NCBI GenBank assembly: GCA_023390775.1
Contig: JAEWCF010000023.1
Span: 1 to 57,954 of the forward strand
Direction of reading: 5' to 3'
Length of the DNA: 57,954 bases
Source: Bacteroidota bacterium
Lineage (GTDB): Bacteria; Bacteroidota; Bacteroidia; Flavobacteriales; Flavobacteriaceae
A model generated the notes under the pieces. That model made no database searches and was not told where the DNA came from. It saw only the letters and a list, made by a program, of their open reading frames with translations. The position numbers and the translations under genes were made by a program. Positions 43,044-51,379 of the stretch are shown piece after piece (the first letter of the stretch is position 1; each line of letters opens with the position of its first letter).

Positions 43044-43639
43044 CATTCTTGTTCGTTTCGGGCGTAAAGCCTTGACACATATTTGCCTATTACGTCAAAT
43101 TCCAGGTTGACGCTATCGCCGGGACTCAGGTGATGAAAGGTCGTGTGTTCCATGGTGTACGGTATAATCGCGACCGAAAATTCCCCTTCGCCCGAATCCA
43201 CCACGGTAAGGCTTACGCCATTGACGGTGATCGACCCCTTGGGAATGGTGATGTTGCCGCCGTCCGGATCGTATGAAAAGGTGAAGAGCGTACTGCCTGC
43301 CTGGTCCTCTATGGCCGTGCACATTCCGGTCTGGTCCACGTGACCCTGAACCAGGTGCCCGTCCAGGCGGTCTCCCATCTTCATCCCTCTTTCAAGATTG
43401 ACATGTTGTCCCGCCTTCCAGTGCCCGATCGTGGTTTTGGAAATGGTCTCGGCTATTGCGGTCACCCGGTAAACGTCGCCCTCGATAGCGGTTACCGTCA
43501 GGCAGATGCCGTCGTGCGAAACGCTTTGGTCCACCTTGAGTTCGGGCGCGAACACCGATGAAACGCTGAGGTTGAGGTTGCCGCCCTCGCGATTGACTTC
43601 CCTAATGGTGCCGAGCGTCTCGATAATTCCCGTGAACAT
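43043..43639 (-). CDS. ribE: riboflavin synthase, alpha chain
   Basis: 198 residues, starting with the near-invariant MFTGIIETLG. Two lumazine-binding repeats: the first with DQSVSHDGICLTV and GHWKAGQHVNLERGMK, the second with DGHLVQGHVDQTG, GSITVNGVSLTVV and NLEFDVIGKYV. It dismutates two 6,7-dimethyl-8-ribityllumazine molecules to riboflavin. No other rib gene is nearby. Divergent from pdxA with overlapping promoters in a 43-base gap. Confidence 0.96.
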   Translation of the reverse strand: MFTGIIETLGTIREVNREGGNLNLSVSSVFAPELKVDQSVSHDGICLTVTAIEGDVYRVTAIAETISKTTIGHWKAGQHVNLERGMKMGDRLDGHLVQGHVDQTGMCTAIEDQAGSTLFTFSYDPDGGNITIPKGSITVNGVSLTVVDSGEGEFSVAIIPYTMEHTTFHHLSPGDSVNLEFDVIGKYVSRLYARNEQE

Positions 43640-43651
43640 CTTTTAATTTGC

Positions 43652-43672
43652 TAAATTTGCCCTTCAAAAGTA
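43652..43672. promoter_or_regulatory. interleaved divergent promoters of ribE and pdxA
   Basis: Plus strand: TAAATTTG at 43652-43659 for pdxA (ATG 43683). Minus strand: TACTTTTG at 43672-43665 for ribE (ATG 43639). Both match TAnnTTTG, and the start sites would cross, so polymerases bound at one promoter should block the other. Confidence 0.6.
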
Positions 43673-43682
43673 GCAATTATAA

Positions 43683-44732
43683 ATGACCAGGAAAAAAGAT
43701 AACATTGTCGTCGGCATCTCGATCGGGGACCTGAACGGGATAGGCGGCGAAGTCGTGCTCAAGGCATTCGACGATTCGCGGATGCTGGAAATGTGCACTC
43801 CGGTCATTTTTGCGAACGTGAAGGTGCTGTCCTTCATAAAGAAATATTTTGAATCTTCGTCCATGCTCCACGGAATCGATTCTGTCGACCAAATGGTTAC
43901 GGGCAAAATCAATGTACTCAATGTTTGGCGCGAACCTGTGGAAGTCCATCCGGGCAAGGAGGATCCCGTGGCCGGCATGTATGCGATCAGGTCCTTTACG
44001 GCCGCTACCGCCGCCCTGAAGAACGGGGATGTAGACGTTTTGGTAACCGCCCCCATCAATAAGAACAATATCCAATCGGAGGAGTTCAAATTTCCCGGGC
44101 ATACCGATTACCTGGCACAGGAGCTGGAAGGCAATGCCCTGATGCTGATGGTGAGCGGAAATCTTCGCGTTGGCCTCTTGACCGACCACATTCCCGTTAA
44201 CCAGGTCGCCGCGCACCTGACCGAATCGCTCGTTCGGCAGAAGATCGAGACCGTCTGCAAATCACTGATCAGGGACTTCAGCATTAACAAGCCGCGGATT
44301 GCGGTGCTCGGCCTGAATCCGCATGCGGGAGATAACGGCGTCATCGGCCGCGAGGACAATGAAATTATCCGTCCGGTGGTCAAAAGGCTCTTTGAAAGCG
44401 GGACCCTTGTTTTTGGGCCCTATCCCGCCGACGGTTTCTTTGGAAGCGGGCAATACGAAAAGTTCGATGCGGTTATTGCGGCTTATCACGACCAGGGGCT
44501 TATTCCGTTCAAGACCCTGTCCTTTGGCAAGGGCGTCAATTATACCGCGGGACTGGACAGGATCCGCACATCGCCGGATCACGGAACGGCCTATGACATA
44601 GCGGGTAAGGGCGTTGCCGACCACAATTCGTTCGTGGAAGCACTCTATCTGGCCATCGATATCTACCGTTCGCGCGAACAGTATGCCGAGATCAGCCATA
44701 AGCCGCTGAAAGTAAAGGAGAAACAGTCCTAA
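43683..44732 (+). CDS. pdxA: 4-hydroxythreonine-4-phosphate dehydrogenase
   Basis: 349 residues, NAD-dependent, in the DXP-dependent pyridoxal phosphate pathway. Family landmarks: GISIGDLNGIGGEVVLKAF at the N-terminus, VTAPINKNNIQ, FPGHTDYLA with the metal His, LGLNPHAGDNGVIGRE and AAYHDQGLIPFKTLSFGKG with metal-binding residues, and RTSPDHGTAYDIAGKG at the C-terminal end. Full length. It begins the cluster that leads to rpmF and fatty acid genes, but a hairpin terminator separates it from them. Confidence 0.96.
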   Translation: MTRKKDNIVVGISIGDLNGIGGEVVLKAFDDSRMLEMCTPVIFANVKVLSFIKKYFESSSMLHGIDSVDQMVTGKINVLNVWREPVEVHPGKEDPVAGMYAIRSFTAATAALKNGDVDVLVTAPINKNNIQSEEFKFPGHTDYLAQELEGNALMLMVSGNLRVGLLTDHIPVNQVAAHLTESLVRQKIETVCKSLIRDFSINKPRIAVLGLNPHAGDNGVIGREDNEIIRPVVKRLFESGTLVFGPYPADGFFGSGQYEKFDAVIAAYHDQGLIPFKTLSFGKGVNYTAGLDRIRTSPDHGTAYDIAGKGVADHNSFVEALYLAIDIYRSREQYAEISHKPLKVKEKQS

Positions 44733-44760
44733 AAAAAAAGTACCGCCGTACTTTTGTATT
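44729..44760 (+). terminator. terminator after pdxA
   Basis: Stem AAAAGTAC / GTACTTTT around CGCC, preceded by an A-run and followed by a short T-containing tail. The -33 element of the next promoter overlaps its 3' side. Confidence 0.65.
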
Positions 44761-44772
44761 GCGATATTTTTA

Positions 44773-44780
44773 TATCTTTG
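44773..44780 (+). promoter_or_regulatory. -7 promoter box of the DUF177-rpmF unit
   Basis: TATCTTTG exact match with TTG at 44754-44756; start codon at 44812. Confidence 0.65.
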
Positions 44781-44811
44781 CACTCCCTTAACAAGGGCAA
44801 ATATTGGTGAA

Positions 44812-45354
44812 ATGAAAAAGCTGAACGATTTTATTATTCCGTTCATCGGGTTGAAGCCAGGGAAACACCAGTTTGAATATCAGATCGATAAGACGTTTTT
44901 TGAAAATTTTGATTACCACGAGTTTGAGGCGGCAGACATAAAAGTCACCGTCACCCTTGACAAGAAATCCACGCTCATGGAGCTGCATTTCAAACACAAG
45001 GGAACGGTTACCGTACCGTGCGACCTCACCAGTGAACTTTATGAGCAGCCTGTCAAGGGCCAGTTTATGCTGGTCGTGAAGTTTGGCGATGAGTACAACG
45101 CCGACAGCGACGAGATGCTCATCCTGCCGCATGGCGAATACCAGGTGGACATTGCGCAATATATCTTTGAGACGATTGCGTTGTCGGTACCGCAAAAGCG
45201 CATCCATCCGGGTGTGAAAGACGGTACACTGGAGAGCGAGGCACTCAGGAAACTCAATGAACTGGCGGTAAGAGAAATCAAAAAAGACCAACCCGAAGAA
45301 CACGAGAACGATCCCCGTTGGGACACATTGAAGAAACTATTAACGGATAAATAA
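44812..45354 (+). CDS. DUF177 (YceD) family protein
   Basis: 180 residues. Members of DUF177/YceD are encoded next to rpmF in a very wide range of bacteria and are implicated in 23S rRNA processing; here too rpmF follows after 9 bases. Typical features: KGTVTVPCDLTSELYEQPV in the middle, an acidic DEYNADSDEMLILPHGEYQV, and IAQYIFETIALSVPQKRIHP followed by a charged tail with DPRWDTLKKLL. The usual second Cys of the CxR..C pair of other phyla is not seen, which is common in this phylum as far as I recall. Confidence 0.9.
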   Translation: MKKLNDFIIPFIGLKPGKHQFEYQIDKTFFENFDYHEFEAADIKVTVTLDKKSTLMELHFKHKGTVTVPCDLTSELYEQPVKGQFMLVVKFGDEYNADSDEMLILPHGEYQVDIAQYIFETIALSVPQKRIHPGVKDGTLESEALRKLNELAVREIKKDQPEEHENDPRWDTLKKLLTDK

Positions 45355-45363
45355 TACAGTAAA

Positions 45364-45558
45364 ATGGCACATCCTAAGAGAAAAGTCTCCAAAACAAGAA
45401 GAGATAAGAGAAGAACCCATTATAAAGCCACTGCCGCACAAATCGCAACTTGCCCTATCACCGGCGAAGCACACCTTTACCACAGGGCCTACTGGCATGA
45501 AGGAAAGATGTACTACCGTGGCCAGGTTGTAATCGACAAGCAAGTAGCCGTTGCCTAA
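45364..45558 (+). CDS. rpmF: ribosomal protein L32
   Basis: 64 residues, MAHPKRKVSKTRRDKRRTHY with the basic N-terminus of L32, then CPITGEAHLYHRAYWHEG. Only one Cys is present, so the zinc-finger form of L32 is not expected. It assembles into the 50S subunit. Cotranscribed with the DUF177 gene. Confidence 0.97.
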   Translation: MAHPKRKVSKTRRDKRRTHYKATAAQIATCPITGEAHLYHRAYWHEGKMYYRGQVVIDKQVAVA

Positions 45559-45582
45559 CAGGCGATACGGTTCGCAATACTA

Positions 45583-45609
45583 AACTCTCACCTGGTGGGA
45601 GTTTTTTTT
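45583..45609 (+). terminator. terminator after rpmF
   Basis: Stem AACTCTCACC / TGGGAGTT with a TGG loop followed by eight T's. Confidence 0.85.
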
Positions 45610-45714
45610 ATTGGGCATCAGCGGGGGTTAAATACGCCATGCCGGGGCTCTTTTATCTATTTTTTTTGTAAATTCCACCCCTTATAAAGTGGGCAATCCA
45701 AAGAAAAACCTACC

Positions 45715-46713
45715 ATGAATAAAGTTACAGCCGCAATTACGGCAGTTGGTGCGTTCGTGCCGGATTACGTGCTTTCAAACGCTGTTTTGGAGACGATGGT
45801 CGACACCAACGACGAATGGATCACCACGCGCACCGGTATCAAGGAGCGCCGGTTGCTCAAGGAAAAAGGCCAGGGAACTTCCTATATGGCCATTCGCGCG
45901 GCCAAGGACCTTATCGCCAAATCCGGCATCGATCCGCTGGAGATCGACATGGTTTTGATGGCAACCACCACTCCTGATATGCCCGTTGCGGCTACCGGTG
46001 TGTTCGTGGCCTCGCAAATTGGCGCTACCAACGCTTTTGCATACGACCTTCAGGCCGCCTGCTCAAGTTTCCTTTACGGAATGTCCACCGCCGCGGCTTA
46101 CATCGAGTCCGGGCGATATAAAAAAGTACTCCTGATCGGTGCCGACAAGATGTCCTCGATCATTGATTATACAGACCGCGCCACGTGCATCATCTTTGGG
46201 GATGGCGCGGGCGCGGTTCTTTTTGAGCCCAATACTGAAGGACTTGGCCTCCGCGATGAATTCCTGCGTTCCGACGGCATCGGCCGCGAATACCTCAAGA
46301 TCGATGCGGGCGGATCCATCCTTCCCGCCTCTGCCGAAACGGTGGAGAACCGTCAGCATTACGTATTCCAGGACGGGAAGACCGTGTTCAAGTACGCGGT
46401 GACCGGGATGGCCGACGTCAGTGAAAAGATCATGCAGCGCAATGGCCTGACCCGTGAAACCGTCGACTGGCTTATCGCGCACCAAGCCAACAAGCGCATC
46501 ATCGATGCAACTGCCCAGCGCATGGACCTCGACGATGAAAAAGTGCTTGTGAACATTCATCGGTACGGAAACACCACATCGGCAACGCTGCCTTTGCTTC
46601 TCCACGATTTTGAAGACAAGTTTAAAAAGGGCGACAACCTGATTTTCGCGGCTTTCGGCGGCGGATTTACCTGGGGGGCGATTTACCTCAAGTGGGCTTA
46701 CGATAAAAAATAA
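45715..46713 (+). CDS. fabH: 3-oxoacyl-ACP synthase III
   Basis: 332 residues. The catalytic triad is intact: Cys116 in DLQAACSSFLYG, His in LIAHQANKRI and Asn in IHRYGNTTSATLP. The N-terminal NDEWITTRTGIKERR is the usual KASIII text. It condenses acetyl-CoA (or a branched primer) with malonyl-ACP to start fatty acid synthesis. accB follows after 23 bases, so the primer enzyme and two subunits of acetyl-CoA carboxylase are probably cotranscribed. Confidence 0.96.
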   Translation: MNKVTAAITAVGAFVPDYVLSNAVLETMVDTNDEWITTRTGIKERRLLKEKGQGTSYMAIRAAKDLIAKSGIDPLEIDMVLMATTTPDMPVAATGVFVASQIGATNAFAYDLQAACSSFLYGMSTAAAYIESGRYKKVLLIGADKMSSIIDYTDRATCIIFGDGAGAVLFEPNTEGLGLRDEFLRSDGIGREYLKIDAGGSILPASAETVENRQHYVFQDGKTVFKYAVTGMADVSEKIMQRNGLTRETVDWLIAHQANKRIIDATAQRMDLDDEKVLVNIHRYGNTTSATLPLLLHDFEDKFKKGDNLIFAAFGGGFTWGAIYLKWAYDKK

Positions 46714-46736
46714 ACCAATCACGAAAAATACTCATT

Positions 46737-47225
46737 ATGGATATCAGAGAGATTCAAAACCTGATCAAGTTTGTCGCCAAGTCCGGCGCGACCGAAGTCA
46801 AACTGGAAATGGATGATTTCAAGATCACGATCAAAACCACTACCGAAGCCGGCGCTCCGGAGTACTCCTATGTTCAACAGGCGCCCGTAATGCAACAGCC
46901 CGCGCCCCAAATGATGGCGGCATCGGCTCCACAGGCAGCACCGGTAGCGTCGGCGGCTGCACCATCGGCGTCCGACGATTCCAAGTACATCACGATCAAA
47001 TCGCCCATCATCGGTACGTTTTACCGCAAGCCGTCGCCGGACAAGCCCGTGTTCGTGGAAGTGGGCAGTACCATTGCCAAAGGCGATGTCCTTTGCGTGA
47101 TCGAGGCGATGAAACTCTTCAATGAAATTGAATCGGAGTACGCAGGTAAAATCGTTAAGATCCTGGTGGACGACATGTCGCCGGTGGAATTCGATCAGCC
47201 TCTATTCCTTATCGAGCCAAACTAA
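46737..47225 (+). CDS. accB: biotin carboxyl carrier protein of acetyl-CoA carboxylase
   Basis: 162 residues. N-terminal segment MDIREIQNLIKFVAKSGATE, an Ala/Pro-rich linker (residues ~45-80: QQAPVMQQPAPQMMAASAP), and the biotinyl domain with VIEAMKLFNEIE, biotin on Lys126. The thumb-containing insertion of AccB (SPDKPVFVEVGS) is present. It carries carboxybiotin between AccC and the carboxyltransferase. Confidence 0.96.
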   Translation: MDIREIQNLIKFVAKSGATEVKLEMDDFKITIKTTTEAGAPEYSYVQQAPVMQQPAPQMMAASAPQAAPVASAAAPSASDDSKYITIKSPIIGTFYRKPSPDKPVFVEVGSTIAKGDVLCVIEAMKLFNEIESEYAGKIVKILVDDMSPVEFDQPLFLIEPN

Positions 47226-47265
47226 TCTTGAAAATTTGTCGAATGGCTCATTAGAGAGACCATTT

Positions 47266-47297
47266 TCAAATCTTCAAATTTTCGGATTTTCAAATTT
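47266..47297. repeat. tandem repeat between accB and accC (period 8)
   Basis: Four 8-base units: TCAAATCT, TCAAATTT, TCGGATTT, TCAAATTT, ending 6 bases before the accC ATG. It would be transcribed in the accB-accC mRNA. Confidence 0.75.
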
Positions 47298-47303
47298 TTA
47301 ACT

Positions 47304-48647
47304 ATGTTCAAAAAAGTACTCATAGCCAATAGAGGCGAGATCGCTTTGCGCGTCATCAGGACCTGCCGCGAGATGGGCATCAAAACCGTCGCGGTCTATT
47401 CCACCGCCGATGCCGAAAGCCTTCACGTCCGGTTTGCCGACGAGGCCGTCTGTATCGGTCCGCCGCCAAGCAACCTCTCCTACCTTAAAATGTCCAACAT
47501 CATCGCCGCGGCCGAAATTACCAACGCCGACGCGATCCATCCCGGGTACGGATTTCTCTCGGAGAACGCCAAGTTTTCCAAGATTTGCCAGGAACACAAG
47601 ATAAAATTCATCGGCGCCTCGCCCGAAATGATCGACAAGATGGGCGATAAGGCAACGGCCAAGGCGACCATGAAGGAAGCCGGCGTTCCCTGTGTTCCCG
47701 GTTCCGACGGAATCCTGCAATCTTTTGACGAGGCCAAGCGCACCGCCAAGGAAATCGGTTATCCGGTAATGCTCAAGGCCACGGCCGGCGGCGGAGGAAA
47801 AGGAATGCGCGCCGTCTGGAAGGAATCCGAACTCGAAAAGGCCTGGGAAAGCGCCAGGTTGGAAGCCGGAGCCGCCTTTGGAAACGACGGAATGTACATG
47901 GAGAAACTCATCGAGGAGCCGCGCCACATCGAGATTCAGGTCGTGGGCGATGCCTATGGTAAAGCGTGTCACCTCTCCGAACGCGACTGTTCGGTACAGC
48001 GCCGCCACCAAAAACTTACCGAGGAGACGCCTTCGCCTTTCATGACCGACGAACTTCGCGAGGCCATGGGGGCAGCTGCCGTCCGGGCCGCCGAATTCAT
48101 CCAATACGAAGGTGCCGGAACCGTGGAATTCCTTGTGGACAAGCACCGCAACTTCTATTTCATGGAGATGAACACCCGAATCCAGGTGGAGCATCCCATC
48201 ACCGAGCAGGTCATCGATTACGATTTGATCCGCGAGCAGATTTTGGTTGCCGCCGGTGTTCCGATTTCGGGGAAGAACTACCTTCCGCAGCTGCATTCAA
48301 TTGAGTGCCGCATCAACGCCGAAGATCCGTACAACGATTTCCGCCCTTCGCCGGGCAAGATCACGGTGCTGCATGCCCCGGGAGGCCACGGCGTGCGCCT
48401 CGACACGCATGTTTACGCGGGTTATACCATTCCGCCAAACTATGATTCGATGATTGCCAAGCTCATCACGACGGCCCAAACCCGTGAGGAGGCCATCTCC
48501 AAGATGAAGCGCGCGCTGGACGAGTTCTATATCGAGGGCGTAAAAACTACCATCCCGTTCCACCGCCAGCTTATGGACGATCCGGCGTATGTTTCGGGGA
48601 ATTACACCACCAAGTTTATGGAAACGTTCAAGATGAACGAAGTATAA
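47304..48647 (+). CDS. accC: biotin carboxylase subunit of acetyl-CoA carboxylase
   Basis: 447 residues, starting MFKKVLIANRGEIALRVIRT. The ATP-grasp features are intact: MLKATAGGGGKGMRAV, the EKLIEEPRHIEIQV strand, MEMNTRIQVEHPITE with the catalytic Glu, and the GYTIPPNYDSMIAKL end. It carboxylates the biotin on AccB with bicarbonate and ATP. Carboxyltransferase genes are not in the window. A hairpin terminator follows. Confidence 0.97.
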   Translation: MFKKVLIANRGEIALRVIRTCREMGIKTVAVYSTADAESLHVRFADEAVCIGPPPSNLSYLKMSNIIAAAEITNADAIHPGYGFLSENAKFSKICQEHKIKFIGASPEMIDKMGDKATAKATMKEAGVPCVPGSDGILQSFDEAKRTAKEIGYPVMLKATAGGGGKGMRAVWKESELEKAWESARLEAGAAFGNDGMYMEKLIEEPRHIEIQVVGDAYGKACHLSERDCSVQRRHQKLTEETPSPFMTDELREAMGAAAVRAAEFIQYEGAGTVEFLVDKHRNFYFMEMNTRIQVEHPITEQVIDYDLIREQILVAAGVPISGKNYLPQLHSIECRINAEDPYNDFRPSPGKITVLHAPGGHGVRLDTHVYAGYTIPPNYDSMIAKLITTAQTREEAISKMKRALDEFYIEGVKTTIPFHRQLMDDPAYVSGNYTTKFMETFKMNEV

Positions 48648-48651
48648 AAAG

Positions 48652-48680
48652 AAGCCCTGCGATTGCGGGGCTTTTTGTTT
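48652..48680 (+). terminator. terminator after accC
   Basis: Stem AAGCCCTGC / GCGGGGCTT, loop GATT, then T's. The T-rich tail leads directly into dispersed repeat copy D, as at copy A. Confidence 0.8.
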
Positions 48681-48684
48681 TTTT

Positions 48685-48747
48685 GGGCGTGCCGGCAAGC
48701 CGTCGGGCTGTCCGCTATAGCTTTGCTGCCGCTTCCATCCCTCACGC
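48685..48747 (+). repeat. dispersed intergenic element, copy D
   Basis: GGGCGTGCCGGCAAGCCG, then TCGGGCTGTCCGCTATAGC, then GCCGCTTCCATCCCTCACGC. A short version: the internal T-run/A-run hairpin of copies B and E is missing. It fills the gap between convergent accC and the L,D-transpeptidase gene. Confidence 0.8.
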
Positions 48748-48754
48748 ACCTCCG

Positions 48755-49276
48755 CTATGGCCTGATTTCTATCACCGCACCGTCTTTTACCGCACGATAT
48801 AACTCGTCGATCTCGTCGTCGGTTACCGCGATGCACCCCAGCGTCCAGTCCTCCCATCTGTGGAACTTCCCGATCCATCCGCGTCCGTTGCGGAGACCGT
48901 GGATCTTAATATCGCCACCGGCGCTGCGGCCCTGTGACACGGCAAAGGCCGCATCCTTTTCATTGGGATATGAAATGCCCAGGTTTTTGTGATAGGCGCT
49001 ATTCGGGTTTCGCTCGTTGATGACGTAGAGTCCCTCGGGCGTTCTGCGGTCGCCCTCAAACTGTTTGTGGCCCGTGGGAGCGCCGCCCAGCGCGATCTTA
49101 TAGGTCTTGAGCTCTTGGTTCCCCGCAAAGGCAATCATTTTGCGCTCGGATTTAAGGACCAGCAACCGGTCAATGACGGCATCGTCCGCAAGTCGCTTTC
49201 CCGGGTAGAAGTACCAGTAGGCCAATGCGGCGAGCGCGAGGAGGATGAGCAGGGCCAGAAATTTCATGTTTGGCAT
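48755..49276 (-). CDS. L,D-transpeptidase family (YkuD) protein
   Basis: 173 residues; the start may also be the ATG at 49267, three codons in, which gives a cleaner signal anchor (MKFLALLILLALAALAYWYF). The YkuD catalytic end is seen in IKIHGLRNGRGWIGKFH and DWTLGCIAVTDDEIDEL, with the conserved His and the nucleophile Cys in GCIAV. It belongs to the compact group of YafK/ErfK-like proteins, anchored in the inner membrane and facing the periplasm. Predicted to act on peptidoglycan cross-links, though some members are endopeptidases. The 113-base gap upstream shows no gene. Confidence 0.88.
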   Translation of the reverse strand: MPNMKFLALLILLALAALAYWYFYPGKRLADDAVIDRLLVLKSERKMIAFAGNQELKTYKIALGGAPTGHKQFEGDRRTPEGLYVINERNPNSAYHKNLGISYPNEKDAAFAVSQGRSAGGDIKIHGLRNGRGWIGKFHRWEDWTLGCIAVTDDEIDELYRAVKDGAVIEIRP

Positions 49277-49389
49277 TATAGTATTACCGCATGGGAATGT
49301 GCCGGGCGTTTCGTAGCTTGCGGGTGGGGGCGGGTTGGATCTATCGCAGGATCATCGCGAGATTATATCTGTAAAAACCGCCAAATTTG

Positions 49390-51297
49390 TTAAAGCGTTT
49401 CCTCCAACCACTTAAAGAATTCCCGCTGCCAAACAATCGCGTTCTGCGGTTTCAGCACCCAGTGGTTTTCTTCTGGGAAATAGAGAAGGCGGCTTTTGAT
49501 TCCTCGCAACTGCGCCGCCTGGAACGCTTCCTGTCCCTGGCCAATCGGAACCCGGAAATCCTTTCCTCCCTGTATGATCAAAATGGGCGTGTTCCACTTA
49601 TCGACAAGGTTGATGGGGTTGAACTCACGATAGGTTTTTTGCGCCGCGGCATTGTCCTTTTCCCAATAAGGCCCGCCGGAATCCCAGTTCGTGAAGAATA
49701 CCTCCTCGGTGGTGCCGTACATGCTCTGCAGGTTGAACACTCCATTGTGTGAGATAAAGGTCTTGAAGCGGTTGTTGTGGATCCCGGCCAAATAGAACAC
49801 CGAATATCCACCGTAACTCGCACCAACTGCTCCCAATCGGCCTTTGTCCACATATTTTTCCTTCGCGACGTCGTCGATCGCGGCGAGATAATCCTGCATC
49901 ACCTGTCCGCCCCAATCCTTTGAAATCTGCTCGTTCCATTCCACACCATGTCCGTGCATCCCGCGGCGGTTGGGCGCTACCACGATATACCCCTGCGCCG
50001 ACATCAGCGAGAAATTCCACCTGAACGAATAACTCTGCGTGAGCGGTGATTGTGGTCCGCCCTGGCAATACAATAGCGTCGGGTATTTCTTGTTTGGGTC
50101 AAAATCCGGGGGAAGGATTACGTAAACCAGCATCTGCTTACCATCGGTCGTTTTGACCATCCTTTTTTCGATCTTGCTGAGTTTGAGCCCGGCATAGATA
50201 TCATCGTTCACGCGCGTGATCTGATTCCACTTCTTCGACTTCAAATCATAAGTGTAAAGTTCTGTCGCGTGGTTCATGTCTGTGCGCGGAACGATGACCA
50301 GATTACCGCTAAAGCCCACGATGCCGTTCACGTCGAACAAACCATCGGTCAATTGCCGCACTACCGGCGCGATTCGGGTTTTGCCCGGAAAATTCACCTC
50401 GAAGAGCTGCTTGGTCCCCATGATCGGCGCGGTGAAATACACCTTTTTGCCGTCGGCGCTCCACTCAAACGAATCCACGGTACCGTCCCAATTTGCGGTC
50501 AGGTTCTGTTTTACGCCATTGCCCATGTCCACGATGATGTCGTTCTTGTCGGCCTCGTACCCGTCGCGCTTCATCTGCAGCCATGTCAAATGTCCGGCAG
50601 GCGAAAACGCAGGATGCGTGTCGTAACCGGGATTGCCGGCCGTGCGGTTGACGGTCTGGCCCGTTGCGATGTCATATTCGTAAATATCGGTGTTGGTGCT
50701 CACGGCATATTCGGTCCCCGATTTTTTCTTGGTCACGTACAGGATCTTCTTGCTATCGGGCGACCAGATGTAATCCTCGTCACCGCCAAAAGGTGCCAGT
50801 GGCGAATTGAACGCCTCTCCCTTCATGATGTCGGTGCCCTTGCTCTTGTCGCGGTTCTCACGGAAGAAAACGTGATTGTAGCTGCCCTCGTTCCAGGTGT
50901 CCCAATGACGGTAATCCAACCCGTTGTAGATCTGGACATCGGCCTTTTTTAATTCGGGATAGATCTCCTTGGCCAAAATCTTCTCGACCTTGACGCTTTC
51001 ATGATAGACGATGTGCTTGCCATCGGCCGAAACGTTCTTGTCATTGACCAGGTCCTTGTAGTCCTTGATCTCGGTAGCTGTGCCGCCCGTCACGGGAACC
51101 GAATAATATTTCGTATCCGATTTATTCTCCTCGACGGATGGGGTCGAAACCTTATACACCACCAGTTTCTTGTCTTTCGAAAGTCCCACTGGAGTAACGC
51201 GCCCCAGTTTCCAAAGTGTTTCGGGAGTAAGGACGTTTTGTGCGCCTGCCGATGCGATGCCCATGATTGCGAGGATTAGGATTGCCGATTTCTTCAT
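49390..51297 (-). CDS. S9 family peptidase (DPP5/acylaminoacyl-peptidase-like)
   Basis: 635 residues with a signal peptide (MKKSAILILAIMGIASAGAQ). An N-terminal beta-propeller (residues ~30-370; repeats such as YIWSPDSKKILYV and FEWSADGKKVYF) precedes the alpha/beta hydrolase domain. The catalytic Ser494 is in GASYGGYS, the Asp in GGKDFRVP and the His in ENHWVL. The layout matches periplasmic dipeptidyl-peptidase 5 of Bacteroidota, which releases dipeptides from N-termini. It would act in the periplasm in peptide nutrition. Confidence 0.9.
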   Translation of the reverse strand: MKKSAILILAIMGIASAGAQNVLTPETLWKLGRVTPVGLSKDKKLVVYKVSTPSVEENKSDTKYYSVPVTGGTATEIKDYKDLVNDKNVSADGKHIVYHESVKVEKILAKEIYPELKKADVQIYNGLDYRHWDTWNEGSYNHVFFRENRDKSKGTDIMKGEAFNSPLAPFGGDEDYIWSPDSKKILYVTKKKSGTEYAVSTNTDIYEYDIATGQTVNRTAGNPGYDTHPAFSPAGHLTWLQMKRDGYEADKNDIIVDMGNGVKQNLTANWDGTVDSFEWSADGKKVYFTAPIMGTKQLFEVNFPGKTRIAPVVRQLTDGLFDVNGIVGFSGNLVIVPRTDMNHATELYTYDLKSKKWNQITRVNDDIYAGLKLSKIEKRMVKTTDGKQMLVYVILPPDFDPNKKYPTLLYCQGGPQSPLTQSYSFRWNFSLMSAQGYIVVAPNRRGMHGHGVEWNEQISKDWGGQVMQDYLAAIDDVAKEKYVDKGRLGAVGASYGGYSVFYLAGIHNNRFKTFISHNGVFNLQSMYGTTEEVFFTNWDSGGPYWEKDNAAAQKTYREFNPINLVDKWNTPILIIQGGKDFRVPIGQGQEAFQAAQLRGIKSRLLYFPEENHWVLKPQNAIVWQREFFKWLEETL

Positions 51298-51332
51298 GTC
51301 AAAAAATTTATCGGCTAAAAATAACCATTATA

Positions 51333-51363
51333 AAACAAAAAAGCCACCCCGAAGGATGGCTTT
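51333..51363 (-). terminator. terminator of the reprolysin gene
   Basis: On the minus strand: stem AAAGCCATCC / GGGTGGCTTT followed by T's, 17 bases after the stop codon and before the S9 peptidase gene. Confidence 0.75.
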
Positions 51364-51379
51364 CAAGCAATTGTTGCAG

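Noticed and set aside
47298..48296. Long minus-strand frame opposite accC (332 aa), and similar frames opposite the radical SAM gene (41061-42311), glyS (16239-17216) and the reprolysin gene (51170-52099)
   Set aside because: Each lies entirely antisense to a well-conserved gene, has no family resemblance and arises from codon bias in a roughly 50% GC genome.
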